Source: Perkinsus marinus ATCC 50983
Lineage: Eukaryota > Perkinsozoa > Perkinsida > Perkinsidae
Direction of reading: 5' to 3'
DNA: 64,000 nucleotides
Assembly: GCF_000006405.1 (NCBI RefSeq)
Contig: NW_003216689.1
Location: forward strand, 324,616-388,615
This document shows, piece after piece, positions 61,032-64,000 of the stretch (positions within the stretch are counted from its first letter, which is position 1; each line of letters opens with the position of its first letter). A model generated the notes under the pieces. It was not told the origin of the DNA, made no database searches, and saw nothing but the letters and a program-made list of their open reading frames with translations. The translations under genes were made by a program, and so were the position numbers.

Positions 61032-63517
61032 ATGCCTCCTCCAATGAAAGAGAAACGGACAGTTTCAGCGGCTGAGGAGTTGCATAAATTCCGTAGAGAC
61101 CGAGAAGGACAACTCATCATAAGAGGAGTGGCATTTCAGCGATTATTCGCCAACTCGCACTCGTCCTCGCGATCAGGGAGCTCCACTTTTGATCGTCTCG
61201 TTGGGGCAGAAGTATTCGGGGCCACACTTAACCGAGTGAGTAGTGGCTGATCTGTTCATCGCTCGAGTAAGATGTAGATATAAACTTGAGGGCAAATACC
61301 ACATTCCTGTCAATTACAAGGCGATTCTTAAACTGGGAGATGGTGAAGTTGTTGTGGTAACCAGACAGGTGAAGAATAAAGATAGCAGCATTCTCGTGAG
61401 GAAGGCTCTATCAGGGCTCCTACGGCCCGGAGTTTCGACTTGAATATTTTTCAAAGTCGTCAAATGATGATTCAATTTCGTTCGGTTGGAACTCTAATAT
61501 TACTCAGCTTTGGGATCAGCTGCTAACGGTGGGTCGAGAAGCTCTTTTTGTGGGAGACGTGTTTCCCCTGTAAGGCACTTGATGAAGACGTTGAGAAAAA
61601 TATGAAAGTGTAGATGAGGAATCTTGAGGTTCATCGGTGAAGATACGTTTTAGGTCCGTTCGAGGTCCATGGCATATCTTTGGATTCACAGAAGATGCTG
61701 TGCAGCTTGAACTCGATCGAGGTGTTGTTGCTACTACTCTCATGGTTCTGCTGATTTCACTACCACTACTTTAGTGATGAGAAAAGACAATACCAGTAAG
61801 CACATAGACGGCATGTTGTACTGTCAACACTCGGAGAAGCCCAGTCTCGAGGACTATCAACGATGCCTGGTAGTTACATTCACAGTCAATCAAGTGTCAT
61901 CAGTACTCTCAGGGCCTCGAACCGAGGGCAGATGAGCAACTTGTTTGGATAGCCAACGAGTTCATGAATGAGTCCTTGCCTGTCAATTTCCATCAGTACG
62001 TCATTTTAGTATTTCTCTTCCATGCAAGAGCTAGGTTCATCGATGCAGGAAGAGTTCATTGGGTCAACACTACCACGCAGAAGGAGACGAGGATTCACCC
62101 GCATTATGAGAAGTATGGGAACATACGCACATGGTCAACAACATGTGTTGGTATCAGTGACGAAATTTTTAGAATTTTTTGTTGGTCTCTGTGCACGCTT
62201 ACCCAGATTCGTTTGTAACTCCTGGAAATGAGCTCAGCTGAGGAATAGAAAAATATATTCCTCCCACACTACTAACGCCTCGTCGTTTTCGTGAAGGTTT
62301 TCCACAGATACAGTAAGATGCTCAACGCGGCTCGTCTGCAACGACCATTGCCGCATTGGAGAACTATTATGAGCTTCCAAATCGAATTTTTATTCTGCGA
62401 GGTGAAAGATCTCCCGCTGAGCGTCCTCCTGTTATTTTCGTATCAGCTGTTCAACCTGAACGGACACGGCGAGAGTGACTTCAACGTCCCCATCGAAACT
62501 GTCACTAACGTAATTGAGCTTGCCCGAATCTTCAAAGTCGACATCAAGTAGGAAGGTCCTCCTAGGCAAATTCATAACGATTAACTTTCCAGAGAAGAGC
62601 CTTACCTCGTACACGTCCTCAAGCGGGCATTGCGTCATTATGCTAGCGTGGTCCGGTCGAAACAGGTGGTCGCAGGCGTTGAGGAATTTAGGAATCTGAT
62701 GCAAAGGTCGGGCGGACATTTGTTGCCTTGTGGTTGTCTATTGTCTCTACCCTATCGCGGGACGGTGCAGGGAGAATATGATGATGACAGTGTGGAAATT
62801 CCACGGAAATTTTAGGAGATTTCGTTGGTTTCTGTACACTTCTACTCGAATTCGTATGTGAACTTCTACATTGGAGAGAATCCTGAACTCCGTTGAGCAA
62901 AGCGAGCATATATCCTGTCTCGGGATCTCCGTGGGGTAGTCGTACGAACAGTCTTGACCATACAATACCTCACCTTCCGCAACAGTTGGAGCTTCGAAGT
63001 GGCTCCTTCTTGGGATCTTGTCTCATTTCATTTCGCATTGACCATTTTTGACGGAGGAACTCCAGTTGTGTGTCAGCGATAGCGGCCTTAGATACCGAGA
63101 CGTCGTGAAGCAGTTCGAAAAGGCCCAGGAGTTAGAGGGTGAACAGGTCGCCGCCTTGCGTCAATGCGTGGAGTGCCGTGAAGACAGCAAGGAACCCGCG
63201 GTGGGCCTCTGCAATTCGCTAGAGACACATAGTCGCTGTTTAGGTGATCTACTGTGACGACTGTGAAGATATGCTCTGTCAACCGTGCTTTGATAAGCTT
63301 CACTCGAAAGGGCAGCGGCAATTCCACAAGAGTAACACATTGGTGATAGTGCATGTATGTAGAGCCGTCCTCGCCAGGAACTTGGGTGGAATTGGGTGTC
63401 TGCACAGACTGTGAATCTTCATTGGCGCAACTACACTGTGTTCAATGCCAGGATGCTTTCTGCTATTCATGTTTCGAGCAGGTTGGTCGCAGGCTCCCCA
63501 AGTGGGTTAACGAGTGA
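61032..63517 (+). CDS. WW-like and B-box zinc-finger protein
   Basis: Start ATG 61032 (MPPPMKEKRTVSAAEELHKF). Blocks in order begin with GVAFQRLFANSH, LEGKYHIPVNYKAILKLGDG and HIFGFTEDAVQLELDRGVVA. ADEQLVWIANEFMNESLPVN comes next. A WW-like module then has ARFIDAGRVHWVNTTTQKE and RIHPHYEK. YSKMLNAARLQRPLPHWRTI, MSFQIEFLFCEV and LKRALRHYASVVRSKQ follow. The C-terminus has Cys/His-rich B-box-like stretches (QCVECREDSKEPAVGLC, CDDCEDMLCQPCFDKLHSKG, CTDCESSLAQLHCVQC, CYSCFEQ). The stop is at 63515-63517. The E/DxLxWIA then WW arrangement recalls the CEP164 N-terminus, but the second WW tryptophan is replaced. A family A MITE forms most of one intron. Confidence 0.65.
62117..62272 (+). mobile_element. 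MITE family A copy at an intron border
   Basis: Begins GTATGGGAACATACGCAC directly after exon ..CATTATGAGAA. The TIR-derived GT is the only donor that restores phase with the acceptor at ..TTTTCCACAG. Confidence 0.8.
62775..62918 (+). mobile_element. MITE family A copy
   Basis: CAGTGTGGAAATTCC at the left, then GTTGGTTTCTGTACACTTCT and GAGCAAAGCGAGCATATATC at the right. Degraded. Confidence 0.75.
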
Positions 63518-63532
63518 TGGCTCAGATACACG

Positions 63533-64000
63533 TTAGAGGTGGTCGGAGAACCCACGTCCCAATAGGTCAGTTTGCAATAGCCGTTGATGGTAGGCACGTT
63601 CCTCGTTATCAGTTCTCCGTTCTTTCTCATTGAGCAAGCATACGATCCCTGCCTCTTCGGCGTTTGCATTCGGATCAATCTCCCCCACTGCGGTCACCAT
63701 CGGTTCTAATGCAGCGAGAAATTTGGCGATTTCGATGAGCCCTTGGCTGTCATTTGAAGATGAGAATGAGATTAAAGTGTAGGACGTCTTCTGTATTGTT
63801 CATCAGTGAAACCGTTTGATAATCAGGTATCACAACATCAAGACAGGCGAGCACCAACGGGACTTGCCGATGGCGCCCATCAACACTTCTATCGAGAGCA
63901 ACATCGGCGGCGGTTTTGCCTATGGATGGGCAGAGAGCTTAACATGTATCTGATGGTCGTCGCACTGTGTTTCGGGAGAATCTATTTGGGTTTCTAGTGG
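63533..64000 (-). CDS. 3' end of an ankyrin-like gene (partial)
   Basis: Enters from the right edge. One block (GKTAADVALDRSVDGRHRQV, PLVLACLDVV) looks like an ankyrin repeat. The terminal exon (LIEIAKFLAALEPMVTAVGE, NANAEEAGIVCLLNEKER, LLQTDLLGRGFSDHL) ends at a TAA at 63533. The exon join is not certain. It converges tail-to-tail with the WW/B-box gene, 15 bp between stops. Confidence 0.55.

Overview
This is a nuclear genome segment of an alveolate protist, most likely a perkinsid (Perkinsus). Three observations support this. Protein genes are split by very short GT-AG introns, mostly about 40-50 bp. One gene encodes a plastid-type ferredoxin-NADP reductase. The LTRs of a retrotransposon carry an exact-looking copy of the 22-nt spliced leader that dinoflagellates and perkinsids trans-splice onto their mRNAs. 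The species call is inference, since I could run no database search. Exon joins were made by eye from reading frame, splice phase and family knowledge.

Layout. 1-1465: 3' part of a ferredoxin-NADP reductase gene. 2110-6283: TOG/HEAT-repeat (XMAP215-like) gene with a tRNA-Ser(AGA) on the opposite strand inside an intron. 6783-13779: IFT139/TTC21 gene with many exons. 13780-19100: a sparse region with a coiled-coil gene and two copies of a candidate structured RNA. 19101-20235 (minus): BAX-inhibitor/lifeguard membrane protein. 21002-23896: a small gene and a nest of MITEs. 23900-25196: secreted esterase with a frame break. 25725-26201: rearranged pseudogene fragment of the IFT139 gene. 26414-29680: RarA/WRNIP1 AAA+ ATPase. 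29896-36650: an array of 154-bp repeats interrupted by a complete Ty3-like LTR retrotransposon (30209-36333, minus). 36650-39500: short tandem repeats and a cysteine-rich secreted protein. 39500-42650: GT17-family glycosyltransferase (minus) with a tRNA-Arg(ACG) antisense in an intron, then a poorly resolved coiled-coil gene. 42741-46018 (minus): NVL/RIX7 ribosome-biogenesis AAA+ ATPase. 47192-47537: small single-pass membrane protein. 50140-51562 (minus): PGM2-type phosphohexomutase broken by an assembly gap. 52148-57825: MAP3K-like protein kinase. 58200-60630: coiled-coil gene. 61032-63517: WW-like/B-box protein. 63533-64000 (minus): 3' end of an ankyrin-like gene.

The genes are unrelated housekeeping and cytoskeletal functions. 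Several fit a flagellated zoospore stage (IFT139, TOG protein, and possibly the WW-like protein). The reductase fits a relict plastid.

The most unusual part is the retrotransposon. Its LTR carries the spliced leader 19 nt upstream of the Gag start codon, that start codon is itself inside the LTR, and the ORF reads through the primer-binding site. I propose that the element uses, or recaptures, spliced-leader trans-splicing to define the 5' end of its RNA. Two fold-back (palindromic) insertions also mark this copy, one of which puts two stops in pol. Elsewhere, short MITEs are found repeatedly in introns, and in two genes the MITE terminus appears to supply the 5' splice site.
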